Below, piece by piece: positions 16,325 to 25,171 of a stretch of 64,000 nt of DNA; the stretch's first letter is position 1; each line of letters opens with the position of its first letter. The position numbers and the translations under genes are program-made. Origin of the DNA: JASGDC01 sp047608145 (GTDB lineage: Bacteria > Actinomycetota > Actinomycetes > Actinomycetales > Micrococcaceae). The stretch spans positions 62,001 through 126,000 of the forward strand of contig JASGDC010000034.1 of NCBI GenBank assembly GCA_047608145.1. The letters are read 5' to 3'. The notes beneath the pieces are model-generated. The model saw nothing but the letters and a program-made list of their open reading frames with translations. It made no database searches and was not told the DNA's origin.

Positions 16325-19300
16325 TTACCGCTCCATAACGTTCCTAATTTGTCGCAATGCAACTGCGATTGGCGCTAAATCGCTTTCTTTCATATTAGCA
16401 ATTTCTGCAAATGTCGCACCTAGACTATCAAGAGTTTGCTTATTGCGTTTCTCCCACTTTGCTAAGTGTTCTTCGGTATCTGCAATAGTAGCATCTTTTG
16501 GCAAAGTATCCACAATTTGATTACAAATCAAAGCTACAGTAGCGTACAAATCATCACGCATCGCAGCACGTGCTAATGAATCCCAACGGCTCACTCGTGG
16601 CAATTTACTAATAAACGTCAATAGGCTATCCATACCGTAGTTTTCAGATAAGAAAAAGTAACACTTCGCCACAATCTTTGGTGATAGACCATGCTCATTT
16701 GCAATATCGGCGATATCCATGAATGTAAATGTTTCAAGCAACACCGCAATAATATCCGCTTGTTCCTTAGTAACACCGCCTGCTACCCATTCAGCTGAAC
16801 GAGTTTGCGCACGTTTGCGATCACTTGGGCCAAGGATAGATGTTAGATCATCCCATAACTCTGCAATCATTGGCTGATATTTTTCCAGGCTTTCACTGAT
16901 ATTCAAATTGTCATTAGAACTACGTACTAGACGACGCATCGCTCGGTCTAATAACCTCTCAATATTGCGGTGCATCTGTAAATAAGTTTCTGTATCAATT
17001 TGGTTAGCCAAACTTTCAATATGTTGCAACAAAGTTGGAATATTGAAAATTCCACTAGCAATCATAAACGCTTTAGCTGCCTGACTAGCACTGCAACCAG
17101 TTTCTTCGCGTAGTCGGAAATCTGCAGTAACACCTACTGTATTGATAAAGAAGTTTGCACAAAGGGTACTAATAATATTAGAACGCAAAGGATGTTCATT
17201 AATTTCTTTGGCGTATTGTTCTTGCAACGGAGTAGGGAAATATTTAACCAACACAGACTCTAACCAAGGATCCTCAGAGAAATCACTAGCAATTAATTCT
17301 TTAGATAGTGAAATCTTTGCATAAGCAGCCAAAACTGAAATCTCTGGGCGAGTCAAAGCTGTTGCTTCTGGGCGAACTTGAATTTCTGCATCACTAGGTA
17401 ATGATTCAATATCACGATCTAGACCTGCTGTATTTTCAAGCTCATCCATCATCCGACGATAGAATGGTAAATAATGTTTTAGGCGGAAGATATCATTTGA
17501 TAGCAAGATATTTTGCTGAATATTATCTTCCAATACTAAATAACCTACTTCATCAGTCATGTCAGCAAGCAATTCATTACGAGCTTCTTGGGCCAATTTA
17601 CCGTTAGAAACGATACTATCGAGTAAAATTTTGATATTAACTTCATGGTCCGAACAATCTACTCCAGCAGAGTTATCAATTGCATCAGTATTGATTAAAA
17701 TACCTTTATTTGCAGCTTCGATCCTACCTTTTTGAGTGAACCCAAGGTTACCACCTTCAGCTACAACTTTAACTCGTAAGTCTTCACCATTGATACGAAT
17801 GATATCATTAGCACGATCTGCGGCATCTTTATCACTTTCGGTACTAGCTTTAACGTAAGTACCAATACCGCCATTGAAGAATAAGTCGACTTTAGCGCTA
17901 AGCACAGCTTTCATCAACTCAATTGGCGTCATTGTTTCAGCTTCAGTTTCAATACCTAAAGCTTCCTTAGCTGCTTTACTGACAGGAATGCTCTTTAGCT
18001 CACGCGAATATACTCCGCCACCTTCACTAATTAGCTCGGAATTGAAATCTTCCCAAGAAGACCTTGGTAAGTTAAATAAACGAACACGTTCTGCAAAAGT
18101 ACTTGCTGCATCAGGATTAGGGTCAATGAAAATATGACGGTGGTCAAAAGCAGCAATTAAACGCGTATGCTTAGAAAGCATCATACCGTTACCAAATACG
18201 TCACCAGACATATCACCAATACCTACAGCGGTAAAGTCTTCATTTTGAATATCAACACCAAGATTGCGGAAATGGTGCTTTGCTGATTCCCAAGCACCAC
18301 GAGCAGTAATACCCATAGCTTTGTGGTCATAACCTACTGAACCACCAGAAGCAAAAGCATCACCTAGCCAGAAACCATATTCAGCAGAAATACTATTAGC
18401 AATATCTGAGAAACTAGCAGTACCCTTATCAGCAGCAACTACTAGATAGTCATCGTTATAATCAAGTCGTACTACATCCTTAGGTGGGATAATCGCATCT
18501 CCAGCTTTACTCAGATCACGATTATCAGTGATATCTAGTAAACCACGAAGGAAAGTTCGGTAACAAGCTTGACCTTGTTCCATCCAAGCAGCACGATCAC
18601 TAGGATCCACTGGGTTCTTTACGTAAAAGCCGCCTTTGGCACCTGATGGAATAATTACTGCATTTTTAACTTCTTGGGCCTTAACTAGACCAAGAATTTC
18701 AGTACGGAAATCTTCACGACGATCAGACCAGCGCAAACCACCACGGGCAATATCACCAAAGCGTAAATGTACCCCTTCAACTTCAGGTGAGTATACGAAA
18801 ATTTCGTACTGTGGACGTGGTTCCGGCACTACTGAAATCTTACGTGGCTGTAGTTTAAAACTAATATATGGCTTTGGCTGCCTTTCAGTCGTGCGCTGGT
18901 AATAATTAGTACGAATAATTCCTTGTAAAATTTCAAACAACGCACGTAAAATTGCATCTGCTTCTAAAGTTGCTACATTATCAATAGCTTTGTTGATTTT
19001 CTTTACAGCCTTTTCAGCTTGCTCTTCGCTATTTTTCACTGGAGAAAAACGCGCCTTAAAGTACTTTAAAGTATATTTTACAAACTCTGGATGAGATAGT
19101 AAAGTATTACCAATTAGGCCATATGAGTGTGTGGACCTAACTTGACGCAAGTAACGACTCAAAGCTCTGAATAATGCCACTTCGCGCTCAGTAATATTGC
19201 AGTATGTTACTAAACGTGAATAATAATCTGTTTCAGCAACTTTACTTAAACGCTGTGAGAAAGAGTCTTGAATCTTCTCTGGATTAATCGTTAAATCTTT

Positions 19301-21109
19301 ATTTCTCTCAGCTAAGATAACACCGATATCATAGATGTATACTGGCTCTGTACCCTCAGGAGTCACTGTAAAAGGTCGCTCTTCGACTACTACGAACCCA
19401 GAATGATGGAAGAATGGCACAATGTCAGATAAACTCTGTGGTTTTTCTACAAATAGTCGAATACGGTAGTCTGTGTAGTCATCTTCTGATTTTTCCCATT
19501 GCACCACGTGTTTTAAGCCTTCAACATCTTCTTGTTCTTTAAGCTTTTGGAAAGTTTCAATATCAGCAATAGCAGTATCAATATCATAGAATGCTTTATA
19601 GTTTTCACTAAAGGCCCCAGCCCAAGTCTTTGCTAGGTTTTCACGCTCTAAACTTGCGGAATCCTTATTTAGCTTGTACTGAATTCCTTCATTCCAAGAA
19701 CGAACTGCTTCAGCAATTTCAATTTCAATTTGCTGCGCATCGACTAATTCGTCAGCTTTGTCAACCGGCTCTGCTAAACGAATCATGAAGTACAAACGTG
19801 CTAATGCTGAATCAGTGATATGAGTATCGTAATCAATAGTTTTTACATCAAGATGATGTTTCAGCGCCTCTTCGATACGAAGGCGCACATTTGTGTTATA
19901 TCGATCTTTTGGTAGATAAACAATTGCGGAGAAGAAACGTCCGTATACATCTGGTCTTAAGAATACTCGTGTTTTACGACGTTCAGAAAGCAAAAGAATT
20001 TCATTAGCTGTACGTGATAATTCATCTGTATCCATTTGAAATAATTCATCACGAGGATAGGTTTCCAAAATAGTAATAAAATCTTTACCAGAGTGTGAAG
20101 CAGCTGAGTAGCCACTACCCTTAACTACTTCTTGGACTTTTTCCTTAACTAGCGGAATATTGCGCACTGAAGAAGTGTATGCGCTAGAGGCAAACAACCC
20201 AATGAAACGGCGCTCTCCTACTACATTGCCTTGTTTATCAAAGGTCTTAACGCCCACATAATCTAGGTATGCATTACGGTGCACAGTAGAGCGACGATTA
20301 GTCTTAGTGACAATTAAGATTTTCTTTTCGCGTGCTTTTCGTTGGCCTTCTTTAGTCAAATGCACTTTATGGTCGGCTTTGTTCTTTAATAGCCCTAGTC
20401 CGGTATCTTTAAGCGGCGCTAGTACATCTTCACTACCGTATTTATCAAGTACATATTCACGGTAGCCTAGGAAAGTATAGTTATTCTCACCAAGCCAGTC
20501 TAAGAAATTCTTAACAGTTTCAACTTGATCACTAACTCCCGCACTTTCTGGAATTTCTGCCAAAGATTTTTTAACATCTTCAAGCTCTTTAAGCATTGAT
20601 TTCCAGTCAGCTACTGCATAATGCACATCTTTCAAGACTTCAATTACACTGCGACGAATATCTTGAGCGCGTTCCTCATTTAAAGTACGTGCAATCTCAA
20701 AAACACTCCAAGATTCTAGCTTGGCTTTGTCTTTAATAACTGGAAGTGGCATTGTTGATGAGGAATCTGCATCGTGAGTAGGTTTTGCTTCTTCAATCCC
20801 TACTAACTCTTCCCCATCTCGCTCAATCATCAAAATTGGATGAATGTTTTGTAAGATAGAACATTTTTGACGGTTTAATTCTCCAGAGACTGAGTCAATC
20901 AAGAATGGCATATCATTCGTAATTACGTGTACATAGGTACGATTATTAATCAGTGATAATTGACAAAAAATATCGCCGGGTTTGCGTTCCTGCCCCAGTC
21001 GACATTGCTCTTGTGCAATTTGCTCAATTTCTTCTTTAGTAAACTTAGCTGTCTTATCAATAGCTAGTTCTTTAGCAATAATTTTAGATAACGATTTCTC
21101 AGGTGACAT
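16325..21109 (-). CDS. gdh2: NAD-specific glutamate dehydrogenase, large (180 kDa) type
   Basis: A 1594-residue enzyme of the large NAD-GDH family (Streptomyces/Pseudomonas GdhB, Mycobacterium Rv2476c), which oxidatively deaminates glutamate to 2-oxoglutarate. The long N-terminal regulatory part with ACT-like segments (about 1-700) precedes the catalytic core. In the core the glutamate-binding lysine region SGAKGGFYVKNP (near 850), GRGGLRWSDRREDFRTE upstream of it, and the nucleotide-binding GIGDMSGDVFGNGM are intact, followed by a helical C-terminal domain. Length is normal for the family. The ATG has GGAG ten bases upstream. It is the first gene of a unit with pdtaS. In mycobacteria activity is controlled by GarA; no garA is seen here. 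Confidence 0.94.
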   Translation of the reverse strand: MSPEKSLSKIIAKELAIDKTAKFTKEEIEQIAQEQCRLGQERKPGDIFCQLSLINNRTYVHVITNDMPFLIDSVSGELNRQKCSILQNIHPILMIERDGEELVGIEEAKPTHDADSSSTMPLPVIKDKAKLESWSVFEIARTLNEERAQDIRRSVIEVLKDVHYAVADWKSMLKELEDVKKSLAEIPESAGVSDQVETVKNFLDWLGENNYTFLGYREYVLDKYGSEDVLAPLKDTGLGLLKNKADHKVHLTKEGQRKAREKKILIVTKTNRRSTVHRNAYLDYVGVKTFDKQGNVVGERRFIGLFASSAYTSSVRNIPLVKEKVQEVVKGSGYSAASHSGKDFITILETYPRDELFQMDTDELSRTANEILLLSERRKTRVFLRPDVYGRFFSAIVYLPKDRYNTNVRLRIEEALKHHLDVKTIDYDTHITDSALARLYFMIRLAEPVDKADELVDAQQIEIEIAEAVRSWNEGIQYKLNKDSASLERENLAKTWAGAFSENYKAFYDIDTAIADIETFQKLKEQEDVEGLKHVVQWEKSEDDYTDYRIRLFVEKPQSLSDIVPFFHHSGFVVVEERPFTVTPEGTEPVYIYDIGVILAERNKDLTINPEKIQDSFSQRLSKVAETDYYSRLVTYCNITEREVALFRALSRYLRQVRSTHSYGLIGNTLLSHPEFVKYTLKYFKARFSPVKNSEEQAEKAVKKINKAIDNVATLEADAILRALFEILQGIIRTNYYQRTTERQPKPYISFKLQPRKISVVPEPRPQYEIFVYSPEVEGVHLRFGDIARGGLRWSDRREDFRTEILGLVKAQEVKNAVIIPSGAKGGFYVKNPVDPSDRAAWMEQGQACYRTFLRGLLDITDNRDLSKAGDAIIPPKDVVRLDYNDDYLVVAADKGTASFSDIANSISAEYGFWLGDAFASGGSVGYDHKAMGITARGAWESAKHHFRNLGVDIQNEDFTAVGIGDMSGDVFGNGMMLSKHTRLIAAFDHRHIFIDPNPDAASTFAERVRLFNLPRSSWEDFNSELISEGGGVYSRELKSIPVSKAAKEALGIETEAETMTPIELMKAVLSAKVDLFFNGGIGTYVKASTESDKDAADRANDIIRINGEDLRVKVVAEGGNLGFTQKGRIEAANKGILINTDAIDNSAGVDCSDHEVNIKILLDSIVSNGKLAQEARNELLADMTDEVGYLVLEDNIQQNILLSNDIFRLKHYLPFYRRMMDELENTAGLDRDIESLPSDAEIQVRPEATALTRPEISVLAAYAKISLSKELIASDFSEDPWLESVLVKYFPTPLQEQYAKEINEHPLRSNIISTLCANFFINTVGVTADFRLREETGCSASQAAKAFMIASGIFNIPTLLQHIESLANQIDTETYLQMHRNIERLLDRAMRRLVRSSNDNLNISESLEKYQPMIAELWDDLTSILGPSDRKRAQTRSAEWVAGGVTKEQADIIAVLLETFTFMDIADIANEHGLSPKIVAKCYFFLSENYGMDSLLTFISKLPRVSRWDSLARAAMRDDLYATVALICNQIVDTLPKDATIADTEEHLAKWEKRNKQTLDSLGATFAEIANMKESDLAPIAVALRQIRNVMER

Positions 21110-21310
21110 CCTTGGCTCCGATTAAGTAATCAATAATAAATCTTTATTTTAAGTTCTAATTAGAGCCTACCATATTAAACTCATAGTTTCTCGAAAGCAC
21201 AAACCCCGAAAACCCTATAAAAATAAAGGCAATTACCTACTCTACTAGCACTTCTTTATTTAAACTGATTCTAAACATAAAAAGGATACTTGAATTCTAT
21301 TTCCCAACTA

Positions 21311-21352
21311 TTTTCTGGTTTCCACCCAAAATTATGCCTGGAAACCAGAAAA
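21311..21352. repeat. Perfect inverted repeat upstream of gdh
   Basis: Two 14-base perfect arms (ttttctggtttcca and its complement) separated by 14 bases, in the 310-base space between mtlD and gdh. It is about 200 bases upstream of the gdh start and 24 bases beyond the mtlD terminator. It could be an operator for gdh or a second termination structure. No U-run follows on the minus strand, so an operator or RNA element is slightly favoured. Confidence 0.5.
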
Positions 21353-21375
21353 ATTACAGGAAATAAGTTATATAG

Positions 21376-21404
21376 AAAAAGGGAGAGCTACCCTCTCCCT
21401 TTTT
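21376..21404 (-). terminator. Rho-independent terminator of the mannitol operon
   Basis: A5-GGGAGAG, loop of five bases, CTCTCCC-T5: a 12-base-pair stem whose GC part is flanked by A and T runs, so it can end transcripts from either side. It lies 15 bases beyond the mtlD stop, at the end of the mtlA-mtlR-mtlF-mtlD unit. Confidence 0.88.
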
Positions 21405-21419
21405 AACTAGTTACTAAAA

Positions 21420-22562
21420 TTAGTCAACTTCGTATGCTTTCTCGATTTCAGCAATCAAGTCTTCATCTTTAAGCTCAGTAACTTTAGCCACTATATCTTT
21501 AGCTGAATCTTCTTTCAGCATTTGCTGTAGTTCTACACTTTGCTCATCTTGTGGGTCATCATATTTAAGAATCATCGCCACAACTTCTAGTAAGTGATCA
21601 TAGCTTAAGTTACGTTCTTTAGCTTCACGCACTGGGCGGATGAAACGCTCATCATAGCCTAGCTTACGGATTGGTGTCCTAGCTACACGAGAGATGTCAT
21701 CTGAAATGTATGGATTCTCGAAACGACCAACGATTTTATCAATGTATGCTTGGTGCTTTTCTTTGTCAAAGTCCCATTTCTTAACAAGCAATGCACCAGT
21801 TTCGCCTAGCACATCCTTAAGCTGCTGAAGCACAGCTTTGTCTTCAATAGCTTCATCAATAGTCTTGTAACCTTTTGTAGCACCAGTATATGCAGTAGTG
21901 GCATGACCAGTGTTTACCGAAAATAGTTTACGCTCAATGTATGGCTCTAAGTCATCTACATAAAGCACACCATCAAGTTCGGTGTCTTTATTCTTAGTGC
22001 TGCTAGCATCAACTACCCATTCACTGAATGGTTCTACCGAAACGAACAGTGGATCATCGTGGTGCTGAATTGGCACAATACGGTCAACAGCTGCATTTGG
22101 GAAACCTACATATTCTTTTACATAGTCTATATCAGCTTTGTTCAAGTGCTCTTCAACTTGCTTGAATAGGAATTCGCTACCACCAATCATATTTTCACAT
22201 GCGATGACGTCAATTGGATTTTTAACGCCAGCTTCACGACGTTTTTGGATACCCTTAGCAATAAGCTCAGCAATGAAAGGCAATACATTTGGACCGATTG
22301 CAGTAGTTACGATATCAGCTTTAGCTACTGAATCGATTACCGCTTCAGGATTGTCTTTATTGTTTAGCCCAGTAACGTTTTTAACTTCAATCTTCTTCTT
22401 GTCTTTATCAGCAAGTTCAATTTCATATTCGTTACGTTCACTAAGTGCGTTAATAATAGTTTCGTTAATATCTACGAAGTCAATTGAAAAATCATTATTA
22501 AATAAGATTTCACCAATAAAACCACGTCCAATATTCCCAGCTCCAAAGTGTGTTGCCTTCAT
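21420..22562 (-). CDS. mtlD: Mannitol-1-phosphate 5-dehydrogenase
   Basis: A 380-residue enzyme oxidising mannitol 1-phosphate to fructose 6-phosphate with NAD+. It opens with the Rossmann signature HFGAGNIGRGFIGEIL, has the family motifs ENMIGGSEFL and GFPNAAVDRI, and carries the catalytic-region KLFSVNTGHATTAY. Length and layout match E. coli MtlD (382). It is the last gene of the mannitol operon, seven bases after mtlF, and is followed directly by a strong terminator. Confidence 0.97.
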   Translation of the reverse strand: MKATHFGAGNIGRGFIGEILFNNDFSIDFVDINETIINALSERNEYEIELADKDKKKIEVKNVTGLNNKDNPEAVIDSVAKADIVTTAIGPNVLPFIAELIAKGIQKRREAGVKNPIDVIACENMIGGSEFLFKQVEEHLNKADIDYVKEYVGFPNAAVDRIVPIQHHDDPLFVSVEPFSEWVVDASSTKNKDTELDGVLYVDDLEPYIERKLFSVNTGHATTAYTGATKGYKTIDEAIEDKAVLQQLKDVLGETGALLVKKWDFDKEKHQAYIDKIVGRFENPYISDDISRVARTPIRKLGYDERFIRPVREAKERNLSYDHLLEVVAMILKYDDPQDEQSVELQQMLKEDSAKDIVAKVTELKDEDLIAEIEKAYEVD

Positions 22563-22569
22563 GTGTTTA

Positions 22570-23007
22570 CTATCCTACTTCCTGAATGTATGAAATAATT
22601 TCTTCTTTTGTCTGTGCATCAGCTAGTTTTACCACGTTTTTCACGTCAGAACAGAACATCGCAATTTTCTGCAAAATGTCCATGTGCTCATTACCTACAC
22701 CAGCAATTCCGAAAAGCACCATTGCTACATCATCAGTGTTATCTGCACCAAATTGCACGCCTTCTGGAGCTTGCACAATAGTAATGCCACTCTTCTTTAC
22801 ATACTTTTTTGCTTCATCAGTGCCATGTGGAATGGCAATGAAGTTACCCATGTATGTAGAAACAAGCTTATTACGTTCAATCATTGCATCTACGTAGTTT
22901 TCGTCGACACAACCAGCATCTACTAATAACTTACCACATGCCTTAATTGCCTCATCCTTATCGTTATATGACTGATCTAATAAAATCATGTCCTTAGATA
23001 ATTCCAT
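22570..23007 (-). CDS. mtlF: Mannitol-specific PTS enzyme IIA
   Basis: A 145-residue EIIA of the mannitol/fructose family. The phosphorylated histidine lies in NFIAIPHGTDEAKKYV, the standard active-site loop, and the protein is free-standing as in Gram-positive bacteria. It passes phosphate from HPr to the IIB domain of MtlA. A good ribosome site (gaggaag) precedes the ATG. It sits between mtlR and mtlD, 12 and 7 bases away, clearly in one transcription unit. Confidence 0.96.
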   Translation of the reverse strand: MELSKDMILLDQSYNDKDEAIKACGKLLVDAGCVDENYVDAMIERNKLVSTYMGNFIAIPHGTDEAKKYVKKSGITIVQAPEGVQFGADNTDDVAMVLFGIAGVGNEHMDILQKIAMFCSDVKNVVKLADAQTKEEIISYIQEVG

Positions 23008-23018
23008 TTTCTTCCTCG

Positions 23019-25088
23019 TTAACTTTCTTGTACTGCTTTTAAAAATAGTGAACTTAATAGTTGGTAGATAATTTCACTGTCGCCATACTTATAAATGTCA
23101 GAGTTAATATCACTTTCAATTACTGAGCTACTTATCTTACCCAATAATAGTTTTTGGCTTTCTGACATTGGTTTCGGCGCCAGCATTAATAAAATTCGAT
23201 TTAATTCGATATTTTTTCGGTCCATTCCTTGAATGGTAAAAGAACGATTAATATCAAAAACTTGGAAAAACGGCTGTTTAACTTTGCTATTTGAGCTGTG
23301 AAATAAGGCAAAGTCTTCATTAGGAATACCAATTGGAGCTTCCTGATAACGCTCAATAACTTTCTTAGTAACATAACTAGCATCAGACACAAATTCACTA
23401 GTAATACCAGTAACAATCTTTGCTAGAGTATCTTCAATGGTATTGGAGCTACTTATTACTGTAACTTTAAAGTTTTGTAACAACTTATCTGCAGTTTGAG
23501 CAGTTTCAAATAAGTTATAGAAAGCTTCACTTGGGTCTTTGCCACTACGCTGATTAGCAACTGTAGTTAAAGCAGCAATAGCACCACCTTCAGCTTTTAA
23601 TAAACTCCGTAATTCAGAAATAGTTTCTGTAGGCAGCAGTGGTGAAATCACTTTATACGGTTCAGCAAAATCAGATAAGAAATTAGTAGAAAGAATCAAA
23701 TCATAGGCGTTAAAATTTAAATTCCCGAACTCTGAAGGTTTCGCTAATTTAACGCTTGAAATTTCAGGTAAATGTTTGCGTAGCTGACTTTCGACAATAC
23801 GACCGGTATCTATGCCACGTGATGAAATTACTAGTACTCTCGCATTACCCACATCAGGATGCTTTTCTAAAGACACTGCAAAATGCACTGCAATATAGCC
23901 TAACTCATCTGCAATGAACTCATGCTGTGGGAATACCACTTCTAATTCTTTAGCTACCGCTCTAAATAAATCCTGATACTTTTCCTTAATCTTTTGTAGC
24001 ACTGGAATATTGGTAACTTTACCTGCTAGCGTAAGGTTTCGTTTTAAAGCAGCTTGCATATGCGCCAATAAATCAGCAAATAATTGCTCATCTTTTGGAA
24101 AATCATGCTTCGTATCCCGTGCCACTAAACTGATTAGTTGCTTTACTTTATATGATAACTCTGCATCAAAATCATCAATAAAAATACTGTGCGGTTTCCG
24201 ATAATTGATACCTTCAAGTTGCTGTGCTAAAAACCGTACTTCTTGCCCAGGAATAGCACTGCCAGTAGTACTAGCCACCTTTGCCATCACTTGATTAGCA
24301 ACTTGCATATTTTCAGTGCTTGGCGCAAAATCATGAGCTACATCAACGAACATACCTTTAGTAACTCGATCAATTGACAAAGCTAACAGCACTAAGCTGC
24401 GCTGTAATTGATTGTCAGTTACCTTATCAAAGGATTGTTTAGACACTTGGTACAAAATAGTTTTAGCCAAGTATAAACTTTTTGGATTTAACTGTTTTAA
24501 AAAGAAGTTTTCCGAAACAGGGAGTTTAGCTGTTTCAAGTTTATTTAAGAATTGAAAAAAGTCATATTCACTTATGCCATTGGCAATTAAATTGTCCAGA
24601 ATCTGGCGTTTTTCTTTTTCATTGCCTACTAACTTACTGCCTTTGCCTTTAAGCTTGTCAAACTCTAGTTCATAACCACTTAGCTTTTGTTCTAGTTCTT
24701 TAATATCTGCAGTAATAGTAGCTGGGCTTACCGAAAACTCAGTTGCGAGATTTTCAGCAGTCCACTCGGTATCGCTGGCTAATAAAGTGCATAAAATAGC
24801 ATTTTGACGTTCAAAATGATTAGAAAAAGTATCTTCTTGAGTATTAGTAGCTAACAATGCTTTTAACTCAGAAAGCTTATCTTCTTCACCAACTAACTGA
24901 TAGCCTACGCCTCGTTTTTTAATAATCTTAATACCTAAAACTGCAATCCGTTTTTCTACGTTTGCAAGCTCGCGATATACAGTCCTATTACTGACGTTTA
25001 GGACTTCTTGTAATTCTCCAATAGATACTCCTTTTGGATACGCCAAAAGGAGCGATAAAAGCTGCTGTTTTCGTTCCGAGAAGTACAC
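23019..25088 (-). CDS. mtlR: Mannitol operon activator MtlR (PRD-type), with altered phosphorylation sites
   Basis: A 689-residue DeoR-HTH/PRD activator with the MtlR plan: two winged helices (about 1-65 and 90-160), PRD1 (about 200-300), PRD2 (about 310-410), an EIIB(Gat)-like domain (from 416) and an EIIA-like domain (about 540-689). Firmicute MtlR activity is set by phosphorylation in these domains. Here PRD2 keeps both histidines (343 in LAHMQAAL, 402 in YIAVHFAVSL) and the EIIA-like domain keeps LFHSS. However, the EIIB-like active cysteine is a serine (position 422, VISSRGIDTGR), and I see no PRD1 histidines in the expected places. The gene lies between mtlA and mtlF, in the same unit it presumably controls. 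The start is a GTG after agggatt. Confidence 0.92.
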   Translation of the reverse strand: MYFSERKQQLLSLLLAYPKGVSIGELQEVLNVSNRTVYRELANVEKRIAVLGIKIIKKRGVGYQLVGEEDKLSELKALLATNTQEDTFSNHFERQNAILCTLLASDTEWTAENLATEFSVSPATITADIKELEQKLSGYELEFDKLKGKGSKLVGNEKEKRQILDNLIANGISEYDFFQFLNKLETAKLPVSENFFLKQLNPKSLYLAKTILYQVSKQSFDKVTDNQLQRSLVLLALSIDRVTKGMFVDVAHDFAPSTENMQVANQVMAKVASTTGSAIPGQEVRFLAQQLEGINYRKPHSIFIDDFDAELSYKVKQLISLVARDTKHDFPKDEQLFADLLAHMQAALKRNLTLAGKVTNIPVLQKIKEKYQDLFRAVAKELEVVFPQHEFIADELGYIAVHFAVSLEKHPDVGNARVLVISSRGIDTGRIVESQLRKHLPEISSVKLAKPSEFGNLNFNAYDLILSTNFLSDFAEPYKVISPLLPTETISELRSLLKAEGGAIAALTTVANQRSGKDPSEAFYNLFETAQTADKLLQNFKVTVISSSNTIEDTLAKIVTGITSEFVSDASYVTKKVIERYQEAPIGIPNEDFALFHSSNSKVKQPFFQVFDINRSFTIQGMDRKNIELNRILLMLAPKPMSESQKLLLGKISSSVIESDINSDIYKYGDSEIIYQLLSSLFLKAVQES

Positions 25089-25119
25089 TTTGAATCCCTA
25101 TCGTCATAAGTTAAGTATC

Positions 25120-25153
25120 TGGTGGGAGTAATACTGAGGCACTACTCCCACCA
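25120..25153. other. RNA hairpin between mtlA and mtlR
   Basis: Eleven-base perfect arms (tggtgggagta and its complement) with a 12-base loop, plus outer eight-base arms at 25111-25118 and 25160-25167. It falls in the 83 bases between the mtlA stop and the mtlR start. On the minus strand the U-run is on the wrong side for a normal terminator, so it more likely lowers read-through or protects the mtlA message from decay, giving more transporter than regulator. Confidence 0.5.
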
Positions 25154-25171
25154 TTTTTAATACTTAAGCTA

